Source of the DNA: Baylisascaris procyonis
Lineage: Eukaryota; Nematoda; Chromadorea; Rhabditida; Ascarididae
Direction: 5' to 3'
NCBI GenBank assembly: GCA_037389465.1
Contig: JAZARR010000237.1
Location: 124,001-188,000 of the forward strand
DNA length: 64,000 nt
This document shows positions 1-15,000 of this stretch, piece by piece. The first letter of the stretch is position 1. Each line of letters opens with the position of its first letter. Under the pieces are notes generated by a model that did not search any database, was not told the DNA's origin, and was given only the letters and a program-made list of their open reading frames with translations. Both the position numbers and the translations under genes were made by a program.

Positions 1-3000
1 ATCTCGATCTGCCTTGAGCATGTTTTCTCTTGAATTCTGGATATCGATGCCCTAGCTGCTAATAAATGCTTAAGCAACCAGACGGTCATCGTGGACGAGT
101 GCAGTTGGACGTCGATATGAGGTGTGCAAGCATAATCGTACTGCCACTCAATCAACTTTCTAACCAAGCGATCATATGCGAAACGGCTGCGCTACATATC
201 AACAATCAATTCAAATTCGCCAATTCGATATCATTATTCGAGGAGCATTCCATCGAAAACCAATATGGCATCGGTAAGGATTTATTTCTTATTTTTGTTT
301 GCCATTTCCAATTTCTTGTTGAATAATTATTCCTCTTGTTCCAGTGCGATTCTTCGAAAATTTTCTCAAAAGCACATTGTGACAATTTCACATTTGAGCG
401 TATGTGTACGTGTTTCTCTGTGTATGGTAGTTTTAACTTCGTGATGAGCCAATTGCAAAAGCGCATTGTGCCAGTTCACTGTTGTGCTTATCCGCTTGCT
501 TTCTTTTTGTAACTATGCTTCCACCTATTGATGAACGGTTGGGAAGGGAGGAGAATTGCGGTGTTTGATGATGCATGCATTTTGTTAGTGAACATGATGC
601 ATGTGTTTAGAAAACTCTCTTGATGTTATAGAACATCAATAAAGGTAAACGCTGAACTATACACCGCTCATGGCGCGTCGTCATTGGGGCATTCATTATT
701 TATACGGTTCGAGGTGCAGTATGTTCGTTGAATCGCTTGATGTGCTCAATTTAAGCGATATTCTTTGTTTGTTGTTCAAGTGCGAATAGGGGTTTTTGAT
801 ATGACCGCATTACGCTTGCCGATCTTCGCTTTATGCGCTAATCGAACTTCTCTTTTAATCTACGACGTGTAGTTGCAGGGTAAATACGATACGCTTTTAT
901 GCTTGATTCGTTGAGCAATAGAAGCTTTTGGATTTTATTTTTTATATTTTGAGCTTCCAGCGATGTTTATTGCCTCCTCCAAGTAGTATCTCTAAAGAAA
1001 AGTGCTAGAAAGCGGTCAAAACCTGATATTGTTTGCAAAGAGCAGTATCACTAGCTGTTTGGATATTTTGCAACCTGTTGTTGTCAAACGTTTGTCTTCA
1101 GATGACGACAAATTTAGCTGCTTAATGGATTGGATAACGGTGCGATGTTCGCAGATCGCATTTTATGAGAGTGTCAGGGTTTCGAATGCGGCTGCTTCAC
1201 CTCCTCCGATAGGTGATTCTTGCTTCCGTATCTTCCATTTTATGCTAATAGGATGTTTTTTCATTTGAAGCCTCTAATAGTTCGTGAAGTCATATACGAA
1301 AGTTTCAGTCATAGAAGCACTGGAATATTAGGGGAGGCGAATGCTGATACAGTCGTTTAGGATGGGCGGAGCTCCATCGGTTCATACTTTGCGGGTAATA
1401 GTTTTCATGTGTGATTCTTTTTGTTGTGATTTACACCTCAGCTATTTCTCATACATTTTTATTGAAGCTTTCGTCGCTCTTTGACTGCTAAAATGATCAT
1501 TTCTTTCCAAACATCTATTTTTTGTCGTTCAAGAAGGCGATTAGAGATGGTTTTTGCTGAGATTGTTATAACAAATGCATTTCGAAAAGTAACCGCTTTG
1601 CAATAATTTCCACTTGTATATGCGAAAATAGCGTTGATTTTTATTTCATTAAGTCAAAACGATGACCGAACCCGCTTAGAAATTTGAACTGAAAAAATAC
1701 AATAGGAATTCCTTGAAAATCTCCGGGCAAATGGCTATTGATTACTTGTTTTTATGCGTTAATCGGTCAAAGCATGCTGAAGGTAGTCTACTGCCATAAA
1801 GCAACGGCGATTCCGCGCTGTCAATAATTCACCGATCATAGTGCTCAGTACCGTAAAGTAACACGATCGATAGTCGGCAAAAATACGCAGCTAGAACAAA
1901 TATGTGCATATGCTAGTGGTTATAGTATTATGAACTGTTAGAAAGGAAGCGTACCATATTTTTGCACGTTGCCTAAAAAATGTGAGAATATTGTTCGAAA
2001 AAATGATTTTATATTGCAGGATTTAAGCGCATATGTGAGGATATATTTGGGACGTTTCACTTTGTGCGTTCCAACGCGAATGTGCTTTCCCGTTTCTACG
2101 ATTTGATCGTCAATATGTTTCGTAATTTAGATGGATGCTTTTCTCATAGAGGTTCTTGATATCTTTCTCTTTTTTTTTTTGAAATATTATTTACGCATAA
2201 ATCATATAGAATTGATCATTGGGGAATAAATTAAGGAAAATATATTAGCAGAAAATATATGGGAAAGCAAAGATGATGCAGAAACTTTATGCAAAATTTG
2301 TAAGACGAGAAGATTGACTGCAAAAATATGCAGATTTCACCTTGTGAGCTTTTCTCGACTTTAGATCGATTGTGGTGTTTCTCTGTTTTACGACATAATT
2401 CTCGTAGTCGTTATATGGCACTTCGATGGCTAATGCGCATATCTCAATAGTACTGTTTTGAATGAAGATCATTCAAACGGTCGATGATCATTCAAATCAC
2501 GATTTTATGTTAATTCGGCTGCAAGGCTTGAATTTAAAGAATTTTGTTGATTCACTAATAGAAGTCAAATTCAAATGGTCGTTGCCCCTCTTTTTGCATA
2601 TCATAAGCGGCTATCTTTAATGAGGAAAATTAGGAAGCGTTGAATCCATCGACCAGTAGCACAGATGCAATTAATGAAACGTTCTTAGTGGTGCTAGTGG
2701 CGTTCAGCTTTTGAAACGCTGACAACACGTTCATCATGAATGGTCCGTTTGATGTTATGTTAACTTCCAACAAAAGATTAAGCGGGTGTTTGACACTTTA
2801 CTTCAATGCTTGTTCTCTTTGGCAACTGCTATAAACCGTTTAGCTCATCTTCAGTGCATTATTTTCCTACTAGCTTAAAATTGTCATTCATACCACAAAT
2901 CATTTCAAAACTTCATACTAACTTATCGGAAAGTGTCAGCGTGCAACATTTTGTTGCACATGTTTGATACATCACCCACTTCCCCACTCTTTAATAAGAT

Positions 3001-6000
3001 GCTTACTTGGCTTTGATATTAAAGTCTTATTCAACAGTATTTTATGCTTATTCGTTTATGCAGCTTCATCCATAGCTGGTTAATTATTTTGCTTGATGAA
3101 TTTGTATTTCAGTGCCAGATGTGGCCGTTATAACGGAACTTTCTGATCTCGGATTAAAGTTCACGAGTGATTTCTATCGGCTACTGCGTGGTTTTTTGGA
3201 GAAGAATTTGGGTGATTCTTTGGTTCCGGTTCCAGAGACGATACCCATTGAAATTTTGCAAAAACCAGTCGATAGTTGTGTTAGTTCGTCGTTCATTTGT
3301 TGTTTCTTTTGACCCATTGATGTATATCAGGGAATTGAGAGCTTGCTTTGAGGGAAAACTGAAAATTTCCTAATTGATTCCGGTTTGTTAAGAGATCTGC
3401 GACGGAATGAAATATTGGCGAAGAATGGTTCCTATGTGATTACGTTCCAAAACGAGGCACGTACGTGCGTTGTTTTTTAGGCGACCACGTAACGAGTAGT
3501 GCAAGAACATTCAGAGAATCATCCCGTAATCGAGACAGTAGCGAGCGGGTTTAGTAACACGTAAGCGGAGAGCCAGAGAAAATTTTGAAATGAGTCGCTG
3601 CGTCGACGTGTCCCACAGTAGTGAGCACCGACCGGAATTTTCGGTGGTCACCAAAAACCGCCAATGGTTGTTCAAGAAGAACTGATTTCTTTTATCTCCA
3701 TCGTTTCCGATTTTAACAGGCGTGACTAACCGGCACTTGGTTTAAGGAAGTCGGCTCGAGCAACAAATATGCAACTTTTGCTCTACGGATAAGCTTCCGC
3801 AATGTTGAGGTGAGCAAGTGAAAACAATAGTTTTAACATCTGTCTTTCTTTTGAAGCACCACGCAGTATGTTTAACATTTTGAAGTTGAGGGCAGGGGTG
3901 GAGGGAGATTTTTAAAGAACCACTACTTCCTTCGTGACCTATGAACTAAGCGAACGTTAATTCGTTCAATGAAACCTTGGGAAGAGGAGTCTTTTTGGTG
4001 TATATAATGAAAAGAGGCTTTCTTGTACAGATTAGCACTCCATAATGCAGTCGATGACATGTTTAATGGGGAGAGGGCACATACCAAATGGACAGACGTG
4101 CATGGAGAAAGGTACTGTTGATTTGTGGCACTGCTTTTAAATACTACAGCGCTTCTTTATGAAGAAGAAGTGACACTGAAATGGTTGTATTTCTTAGCTC
4201 CTTTCCTTCTTTTCTTCGAACTCATCTCTTTCATCCGGTGGGACGACTGCTTAAGCAGTCATCTCTTGTGATTCTTAACTGCAGTCATTTCTTTGCGAAA
4301 GCAGCTCATTTCTTTACAAAGACTGAGTAATAGTGTGACAGGTGACGTGGAAATTTTAGTTCAACTGTTTCGTACCGTCTGAGGAGGTGAAAGGTGGCTT
4401 CAGTCCGTTTGCAACAATGCGGTTGAATCGCTCACGTATCTCCTTTGATGCGTTCATTGACAATCAATCAGAATTGGATCTCATATGCGAATCCACCGAA
4501 TTGTTCGACTCGAGATTCGAAGGTAGGATTTTATTTGCACATATGCCTATAAAGACACTGCGTATCTGTTTGTATGTGGTTTTACTTTTCGTTTAATTGC
4601 ATCATTATAAGCGCCTTTTGTATCGCAATACAAAGCGCATTATTGCTTCTTTTGTTCGCCATATGCATATCTGCTATTTGCACAGATTTTCATAAGTGCC
4701 CAAAGAAGTTGTATTTGTATTATCTCTTTTTTTTCCAAAAGTTCATTTCCATAAGAGTGTCATTTTTTGTAGAAATAAGTAGAACAACTTGAAATTTGAA
4801 TGATTATCTTTGCTTTAACGTATTGAGCATAAAAACTCAACAAATTAAGCTCCATGGGGTTTATTTCTCAAAAACTAAGTGAAAAGAGAAAAAAGGCCCT
4901 ATCTTTTTATATGAAACATTGTTCGGCTTGGAATATGCTATTTTCAGTTAAGCTTTACATTTTTGGTAATGAATGGGATTTGTAAAAGGGACACTTCGTT
5001 CCTTCAAGCTTTTTCAAGGCTTTCATGCTTCTTAACTTATTTTTATTTCTTTTAATTCAGAAGGCTGTTGAAATTGGGTTTATTTTTTTCCTTTATATGA
5101 GGCTTCATTCATCAACACCGCTTTTCCTAGATATTTGAGACTGTTTCATTGCGCGTTCTTTGCCTTGATGTCTTTTTCCTTGTTATGTTTATTGTGATTA
5201 GCAAACATTGCATCATGTGGGTGCTTCACCTTTCTTTTCGTATTCTTCAATTCGAGACTCACTGCACTAAGTTTGTGTCCTTTCAAAATTTTCCCCAATA
5301 CCTCACTATCGAAATCTGAAAATGGAAACTTTTTGCAAAATGTATTTGTTACATTAATGAATCGGATTTAATGAGAACCGTCCCCTGTGTTGTGAGCCTT
5401 TGCTTTCATAAATCCAATACATAGCTGTTAAATCGATGGCAGTGATGCTAAAAGTTTTTTCTTTTTGGAAGCTTGCCGGATCTTGAAAATTCGTTGTCTA
5501 ATGACCGGTATGCTTCGTCTTTCTGGAAAAGTTAAGAGAATTGCATTCATGAAATTTGAGTAGCACTTCAATTTCAAGGATATTTTTTGGGGCGGTTCTT
5601 TGCAGTTGTTTTTTATGCTTATTGAACCTCTTTGCAAAAAAATAAGGCATTGTGGAATGCCGTGTAAAAGGGGATTTCTCTATTCGTCTCAGTTTGTTGT
5701 ATTGATGCTGATGGAAGCGGGCAAAGGGAGAGGGGGAAGGAATCTACAAGGTTTCCTAAATTGTGATCCATCTAATGCCATGCTGTTACAAGCTTTTGAG
5801 AGACCGTGCTATTTCCATGAACGCTGAACAAATAATTCAGGTGAACCTTTAAAAACCGGCGAATGGCAAAAAACAGATTGGTAGTTTGGTAGTAAAAGTT
5901 GTACACTATAGAATTACTTGTGTTCTTGTATTATTTTCTGCTTAGAAGTTTTGCCGTATTGACCTTTTGTGGTATGCGGTTTGGAAGCGATTTGTTGAGA

Positions 6001-9000
6001 ATTAGTCGCATTTATTCATCATGTGTTTTCAAAATCTCTTACTTCAAGGGAATTTTTATTTACAGGTTTGGGGATGCAAAATCAGTCGAACGTTTTCACA
6101 AGGATCCTTTGTCCACGAACGTTGAATGATGCAAATAGGTTTGTGTTTTTTTCTTTTATAATTTAGTTTTAGAAAATGTTTTAATTCCAAGTTACTTTCG
6201 TCTCATCATTGGGCATCATTACCTGTCGATATGTTCGCTAATCTGAAAAATCCTCAAAGACGTTTTCAGTTTCGTTATTTTTCCCCAAAAAATTCCAAAA
6301 ACTCGTCAAAGAGACGAGCGAACGGCGCATTTCGTTTGAAGGAAGGACCTTAGAAGTATGGAAAGAAAATCGATTCAGGGGTACAGTTTATACCGTTCCG
6401 AACACTAATAAAACAGACTCACAAAATAATAGAAAAATTGGCAAAAGATATCAAGCAGACCGAAATTGGATTGTCGAACAGTGTGAATTTATTACCTAGC
6501 TACCATCTTCAAACCGAGCTTTCAAAAATTAGTCTAGCACAATGCTGGAAGGCTTGCATGCCACTGTGGTTACCTCAACGATTAGTGCATGTTTATCTCA
6601 ATTAGTAGCGTCATCTCAACAAAACACAAAATTCTTACTTAGATTCTTTTAAAGCTGTGTAAAGAAAGGGGCCAGGGAATCGGATTCCCAAGGATTCGTG
6701 ATTTCGATTTCGGAAGCAAAAGGGCCTATTCTTAATAACTTTGGCTCCGGAAAAGGAGGGACTCAAATTGTTGAAGTCGAACTGTCCTGGAGTATGGAGA
6801 CAGTTCGTCGGAATCAACCTTCCCGGGGGCTTGTCATTATAATAGCTGAATTTTGCCGCTCATTTCTTAATTGCCGGCAAATAACAAAAGCTGGTTGAGT
6901 GTTGTTTTTGGCTTTTTCTGACAACACAATGTTCGATACAAGCTGCATATAAAAGGTTAACACTTATGGTTCCAAGGAGCAAAGCTTTTTCATGGTATGA
7001 TGGCAAGCGTAAGAAATCAAGGAGCAGTTGAATTGTTATTTCAACGAGGCAGTTGCATTGTTTACAAAAAAGTCTGATTTATGTTGAAGGAAGAGTGCGA
7101 AAATATTAAACAAAGGGAAGGGAGGGGCATCGAAATTCTCTAATGAACAAATATACTGATGGTATTTCAGCGCACAACTGATGTCAGAGGCTCATCTCAT
7201 GATGAAGAAAGACGAGCCACCGGTGCTAACGTTGGTTCTATTGAACGCACGCGTACTTCTCGTTTTGGATTGGCTGAACGATGCGAAGAACTTTGTTCTT
7301 TTGAATACCGACTTCGTACCTCCTGGTATGTGGTGTTGCTGTTTGTTCACGTGTTCCTTTTATGGTGCCATTATACTGCAAGGTGCTGCATATGTTTATT
7401 ATACGTTAGTTCGAGTTTGAAGCAAAATCAAAGACTCAAAGGGATGGTATAATAGTTTCACCGAGTTGAAGTCGTGAAGGACTTTCAGTCATCGAATTTT
7501 CCATTCTCAGATGATGATGGTCCACTATGATTCCACTCTTCGATGAAGAAACGTTACTAACGAAATATTAAGTGTACGATTTGCAGTAGAAGATACATTT
7601 CGCGCTCACTGCGAAGTGGATTCATCGCGTTCTGGTATTATTCATAGAAGTCATCGATACGGATCCACCGAATTAAATGAGCAGACGATATCGCTGAAGA
7701 TAACGTTGAGGGAATCGGATCTGATTCTGCTCGAAACACCGAGTTCTGCTGACAGCTTGGCACTTGTGGCACACTGCACCGCTGTGCTCAACATGGCCGA
7801 TCCACATAGACTGTTGACCGCTAATCTCGAGATACAGGTCTTTCGGTTTTCGGTTTCTTGATTTATAGCTTGGGGAGAATGAAGCAATGACAAGAAAGTA
7901 ATCATTTGCAGATTTTCATCTTTTTTGAAATCCGATTGAGGGATTTCAACTTTTTTGAAGAGCAAAAAAATTTAATATCAGTGAAAAAGCTGGAAGTGGT
8001 TCTCATTCCTGCATACTTTTACACGATTTTGAAGTATTGAAGTTGTATTTGCGCACACACGGCATCTGTGGGTTCAGAATAGTGAATGTATTGATGGTTT
8101 AGGTGTTGGATTATATCGGTGTTACTACCACATTTAACAAGCATTGAGTGCATCACCAAAAATGCCCGTTAACCTGGATCGAATTGTCTGTAGGCTTAAC
8201 CCGAGCGCCCTATGTATGCGCTCTTTCAATAGCAACCCTTTCTAAAGTCACACTTTTCATGTGACTTTAGTGGTATGATTCGATCGTGAGGTTGGTGTGC
8301 TGTTGTATGCATGGTTTGCTTGAATGGGCTTCATACCGAGCCTATGTGTCCAAAGAGATAGATACGGTTTCCAACATTTCTTTTCAGAAAATTTTTTCAT
8401 TGACTGGCTTCTCTTGAATAGATTTCTTGTTTCACTTTTCATACTATTGGGGTAGTCGTGCACAGTGGTTGATCGAGTTGGCCAGCCAAGACTAGATGTA
8501 GAGTTTACAAGGAATTTTCATTGAAGAAGTTTGTTAATTTGCATTGGTGGAAAGTAGGAGATACGATTTTTTTAAGGCTTATTTTGCATTCGTGGAGGGA
8601 AAGGGATTTTAAAAATGTAATGGTAGGTGAAGTACGCAGTAAAACTCATTAAAAGCCTCTGTTTATTGCTACTAGTAGAAATTTTTATGATTGTAGCATG
8701 AGGTCAAGGTTAATGCCTATATAGGGACCATATACGTCTTTCGCTTGTCTTAGATCCCTCAAAAGATTAACTGTTACAAAACTGCAGTCGTGATATTTTG
8801 TTTATTCATCGCAATGTAAGCAGTAAGCAAGCATGAAATAGTCAAGCAGTTGATGTAATGGAGTGAAATTCAGGAGGTGAACATAGATTGGTGCGTGATG
8901 TCGGCCGAAAATGAGAGTCGCTGTCAGCTCACAAACGACTTCTCAGCGGCGATAGTGCTTTCCGGTGAATCGGACGTGCCAATTACCGAGCAAGCGCGTG

Positions 9001-12000
9001 CATTGCTGTCTGGCTTACCAAGTCTAGCTCCTGCTAAGCATCGACTTACGGTTGGTTTTGAACTTCACTTCCTCCTTCAATTATTTTCGTCACATTTTTA
9101 GCGATTATCGAAAATCGATCTTTCAACTCTGTTTTGAAGATCTTTGAGTACTTATGAAAAATATTTTTTTTCTGTTGCTCCTGGTAGATGTTTACTTAAC
9201 GTCGTGAGTGGTGGTCAACGAGGAAATAGGTGTGTTAGCATCTGGGACACTAGCGCACTCAGGTCTTCGAAAGTAGAGGGGCAATAAAGGTTCAGAGAAA
9301 GATCGGATTATGAAGTGGGAAATTTTTAGAGTTTGCGAAAGTGTCCATATTCTTATAAAGCGTCAATTTTGGCAGAAGATATACTTTTCCCATCAAAAAA
9401 AAAATGGACGGTCTTCATTTTCGAATAAGAAGAGAATGAAAGGCGACTAGTTTGCTGAAAAATGCAGGAGGACTTGAAGTCTCTTCTTAATTGGGCGTCG
9501 GAGTGAGAGCGAGGCGTTTTAGTCCAACTCTTCAATTCTATGTTACTAGTACATAATAGGCATGATAAACAATTTAACTCCTTCACGAAATTCTAGTTAG
9601 CTATTATTTTATGCTGAGGATAATTGAGGAAGTTTCGTAGCAAATGACCAACCCCAATAATTGGATATTGTGAGGTGGTGGAGGTCGTATAGTGGATATG
9701 GAGCACTGTTTTCCTTCTTGCATTGGATGCCCAGTGTGATGGGAAAAAAGCTCCACTTAAAATGTGGTGCGAGTTACGCATTGATCGAAGTAAAATAGAC
9801 CGAATTATTGATTGTTGTATATTTCTTTTTAACTGAGTGAACATTTCTGGTAATTCAGATCGGTGTTAACGATATGGTAGCGAGGGTGTCATATAGAGAT
9901 GCACTTGTTATCAAAAACGTACTCGAATGCTCTTTAACAACGCTTGCAAAGTCGATGGAAAACAGCGTCGTGCCTAAAAACGCTCCAACCTCTGCAAATA
10001 AAGGTTATTTATTACTAAACGAAAGGTGTTGCTATGGTAGGGGTCATCGCGAATTTGTGCCTCCATATTGTTTCTAGGATTCTTTGAGGAACTTCAGGTT
10101 CACGACGAAATGGTAAAATGTGGTGGAAAGAAAGTGGGAGTGGTAAGGTTGAACGATGAATTGGAAACATGAAGGTCGTAGTTCCTTTCGGAACTGATAT
10201 CTACTCGTTAAATTACCATCAGAGGTTTTGTTGCTGTTCCCAAGAAAAACTTACCTCTAGTCAGTTATGACGCCTAATAACTTGTTCAAGAAAAGGCCTT
10301 TCAACTCGGAGGAGGGGGAGAAGAAGATAATTAAGTGAAAGAAAGCCGTTTTTCAAAATGAGTGCTGATGATAGGTGATGTCATTTGCTTACGTTTTTAA
10401 AATTCGTGAATGGTGCTGCTTGAGTATATGTTCGAAGTGAATCCTAACAAAAGATGATATTGTTTGGCAGATCGGTACAGCGTTTCAGCAGTTCAATCTC
10501 AATCTTTCGAATTCTAATTGCTGTCTTGCAAACTGCGCCTTAATTAAACTTGCCTGCGGTCGAACTATAGAACTTAAGCGATCAGCATTCATTGATGAAT
10601 ATGTTTGTCCTGTTGTGGAGCATTTGATTCTCACTATCGACCACCGGGTGCGTCCTTTCAGAAGGCACACGAGTGAACATCGTACGAGTGGTGATGAAGA
10701 GTGAGCAGGCTTCATTCTGGCTGCTCGACGATTTCCAGGGCACCGCATTTCCACTCATTCGCTTCCTTCTAACGAGTATCTTTCTTTTTATCCTTTATAC
10801 TTTCGTATTTTTCTATTAATATATCAAATTTGCGTCGACATTTACCAAAATTTTTTGAAAGCCATCGCGAAGTTTCTTTCTGAAAGCCAATGGGTATCGC
10901 TTTAGAAATTTGCTCGATTGATTTAAACAGAGTTCTTTTTGAAGCATGATGTTAAGGGAAGGGAGGGGGAGGGGTGATAAGAGAGTACCATCAACTAGGG
11001 AGAAACCCCACGAGTGGGATAGTGACCCCACGGCTGTCCCACGTTTCTTTGAGAGGGCTGTCGAGGGAAGTTGCATTTCAAATGCTCGAATAGCACTTTA
11101 TGACAGCTGAAATTAGGATTGTACTGAATGTAGACCTGTTGGGCGATGTGAAGGTAACCAAAAAACGCGCAGACATATTGCAGCAGCATTTTAGAAAATG
11201 TGCTTTCGTTTGGACGACATGTAATGAAGTGAAGATGTGATGGAGCTCAGGTATCACTGTTTATTGAAAGTGAGATCATTGTTTATGACTGTGATCTGAT
11301 AAAGCGACTAGAAAAGTATGGAAAGTTCTTTTAGGATTGGGCATTGTTCCAATGGACCGATCTAGGGGTACAGTACCTTTGAGACAAACATTCGTTGAGA
11401 GAGTATTCTTTGTGCAATGTACCTCTGTTCTTCTTCAAAACAGTACAAATCCTCCTTCGTTATTCTTCTAAACTAGACGAATCTAATACATATCTCGGAT
11501 AAATGGGAGCTAGTAGTAAAGGTTTCGCTCTGGAACTCACTGAGCGAAATATCCGTTGAAGTTTGAGGGATTTAGTGGCGTATATTCAGAGTTTTCATTG
11601 GAGAGGCATCTCGACCGAATTGCCGCTTCATTTATGTTTGCGGTCGACTATTTCAACGAGCGTGTCTTCGGATGGGAACCGCTTCTCGAACCGTGGCGGG
11701 TACAGCATTTTGTTGTCACTACCCGTCCGAACAACGTCGCTTTGGAACTTCACGCTGGTATGCATTTCTTTGCATTCCTACTTATGGGAAATCTTATTAA
11801 GCAATTTCCATCCCATCTGTGATCAGTTAGTGAAAGATGATGGGATCACTGCGGAAGTAGTGTGGATGATATCACAGTGCTGTCTGAGAGCGTTGACTTG
11901 TGAAGTGGCTTTAGTTTATTTTTGTGAAAATACAGCTAATAAGAGGAAATAAAAGTGCTTCCATATATATGCGAACCCTCTATCTTTACATGAGATGAAA

Positions 12001-15000
12001 TAATTCCTTGAGGTGGTACCTGACAGTGGGTGCACATCCATTCTTCTAAATATGATTTTTAGAGTGTCCACAGAGATATATATTTGGTCGTTTTGCGAAT
12101 ATGAGCGGTAAACAGTATATCCAATTGAAGTTGACTTGTGCTTGTGAGATTTCGATCTAGGAATTGTGAATGGTGTCTTCTAAATCTCCAACTATGAACT
12201 TTCTACCTAACCCAGGTGATAAGCAGGTTTCCTCAAAGGTCAGGACCAGACATCGTTGTCATCAGAATACCTTAGGTCATACTTTACTTGATTATATCAT
12301 GGTCCTATTTCTTTCAGTTGGGGAAGTAGAGCTTACTAGATGACATTGCTCCAAAATCCGTATTTTCCACTATGGTCTACCCTCAGGATCAGCATTTTTT
12401 TTGGTTTTCCCTTAGCACGATTGGTGGTAGCACCTTATTTCCCAATCATTGGATATCCGTTCCGATAATAGAAAACGAAAGGAAGAGGCGAGCTTCTTGT
12501 GGGCATACTGAATTCCCGGGAGTGTTGTAATTTTTCCACCAGAAACGTTCTGGTCACAGTTGCAGTTTTATGCGTGAGTTGTTGCTTTTGGGGTCATTAG
12601 TGATGGTTCCGCGTTATCGCTTATCTTATGAGCTCGTTGGATGCTTTGTCCGGTAGGATCACAAAGCATTGTGGAGTGCTTGTTTTTGTATGGCAGCTGC
12701 AACATCCTCCCAGCGAAATATTGCAGCTGATGCAGAACAGCTGCAAATAACAAACCGTAGTTCCAGCTGCTACTTGAGCTGTGTGGTTAGTTTCTTATAG
12801 CTTAAATCATTCGATCTTTTCGATTTTCTCGACTTTAGAAGACCACAGCACGCTGGATATCAACATAACGCAGGTGCTCGTGCAGCAAGCGCTCCACTTC
12901 AAGTCACGATGGCCGCAGATAAAGCAATCGTTCGATACAAATTTTAGGTATTTTCCTCCTTTTCTTTTAACGAATTATCATCTCACACTTTTGTTTGGTC
13001 ACAACTGCAAAAGAATTATGAAAAATACATGAATGAGTATATATTGTCGAATGCATCTTTGAATTCATAGCGATCTCTGGTTCCCGCTTAGGGGGATTTG
13101 ATTAGGCAGCCTACAAGAACTGATCTGATGTTTACGAGTGCCAACCCTCCTTTCCATAAAAATGATAGCCATATTTTTCAGATTTTTCTCTAACCTTCCT
13201 GTTATTTACAATTTTGTGTTTTTGATTGATTTTTTTTTCACGGTGGGAGGCAATGAGGATTTAACCTTCTTCTCCACTCCTTCCCCTTCTCCCGCCCTTC
13301 CCACACACTCTCAACAAAGCAAAAGTTGATAGAAAATGAGCCTACCTTCGCTAGTATTAGAAGTAAGCGATAGGTGGGTGCTTCACTTCGGTAATTTTTG
13401 CTTTCGGAAGTTCAATGATTCTGAGTGCAGCTGCAGTGCTATTATTTCAGAAGTACAACGGTTCGTTCCCGATCGGACCATCAACCGTATTTGTTGCGAA
13501 ATGAAACTGGCTCTGACTTGAGGTTTACAACAGCAGTGGATGAGGTTTTAGAATCGAGGGCAAAGCAGCGTAAATCGACTGCGAAGTGGTTTGCCGTTGC
13601 AGCGGGTTCTGTATGCACTTTCGAGTTTCCAACAAAGCGGCTTGTATTTATGGTGAGAGCTTTAGGTGTTGTTTGTGTTTGTGGTCGTTTTATTCTTATT
13701 TTGCTCTTATTAAAGGCAGTTACATCATTAAGCATGTTATAATACTGACTTCATGATTGTTGCATTGCTGTGCTATTTTTAACAATAAGTTGTGTTACTA
13801 ATTTCTTGAAAAGATTTTATAAAAGAGTAAGTTTAGCTAAGATTTTTTTTTTGATAAAAGGTTTTTTTTAAATAGCTTATGTTATGTGACTATTTGATTG
13901 TGTTCAGTGGAACTAAAAACTGGGACTTCTCTACCATTGTTGAGGCAAAAAAAACAAAACAAGGATGGTGCGTCGCTGACGTGCAAATGGCATTTGTCAT
14001 CTTTGGTATTTTTGGCTGCAGACACATTCAGAATCACCGCCACTGTTGGTGGGAGAAGGGGAAATGCACGATGTGAGCGTAAACCTGTGGACTTAAATAA
14101 TTATAACCTTGCTGGAGAAAAATCTGATTTTTTTTTTAAGGGAAAGGAAGAATGAAAACTAGATGATGATTTTAATCTGTGATGTAAAAGATGGCTATTT
14201 CAGTATTTAGCATGCGAAAATTAGCGGATATTTCCATAAAAATCGAGACAGTCTGTTACTGTTGTTCTCATCCATCTCGAAGGGTTGTGGTCACTATCAC
14301 TTTTTCGTCCTTTAATACATAATTTTAACTTGAATTACAAGCCAGGTAGAAATTGTAATCGTCTATAGTAAGAAATCGTTAAGTCGCAGATAAATTGTAT
14401 GTAGGCCTCATTTGTTTTTATTGTTCCTAATGCGATATTATTATCTGGTTACTGCGATGTATGGTTCTGTACGTCTGCAATCCTGCGAGATGTGCTTTTA
14501 TAAATAACCAACACCATAAGAATGTGTCTACGTTATGTGCTGGTGGTGATCTCAATGTTGTAGGAATACTCGGATGAGCCACGTCAGTTGATTATTCGTG
14601 TCGACGGGTGGGACGAAATATCAGCTGTCAATGTTGACTCAGTGGGCACCTATTTTCGTGTAGCTCGATATGCCGCCAATAAAACCTCATCGGTAGGTAC
14701 TTTCCTCAAGAACGAAGAATAGTGTACAGTGAATATAGCAGAGATCATTACTGAAGGATCTCATGCTTAGAGTAATCGTTTAGGTGAATGATATCGATTC
14801 ACCCATTATAAGTCAAAGGCGTGTCTTATAGTACCCGGGCGATCGTCTGCTGGAATGATAGTTGCAGTGAATCATTATATTTATCACTGCACCCTCTCTT
14901 ATTAGGTGAATTGGAGTGAAGCGAATGTGCTGATTAATTTAGGCAGCGACATCGGCGAATGCACGCTTAGTGGTGGCCGTAAGCATGGACAAGGATGGCC

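Noticed and set aside
1002..1268. Open frame of 88 codons in the first long VPS13D intron
   Set aside because: No groove-like strand pattern, and exons 82-273 and 3113 onwards already join in phase without it.
4246..4261. Perfect 16-bp palindrome GACTGCTTAAGCAGTC
   Set aside because: Inside a VPS13D intron with no associated motif; short palindromes of this size occur by chance in 64 kb.
13879..14155. Longer open frames across 13879-14155
   Set aside because: Only the short exon 14022-14072, after the acceptor TTTGGCTGCAG, keeps phase between 13652 and 14564; the longer frames are shadows or intron.
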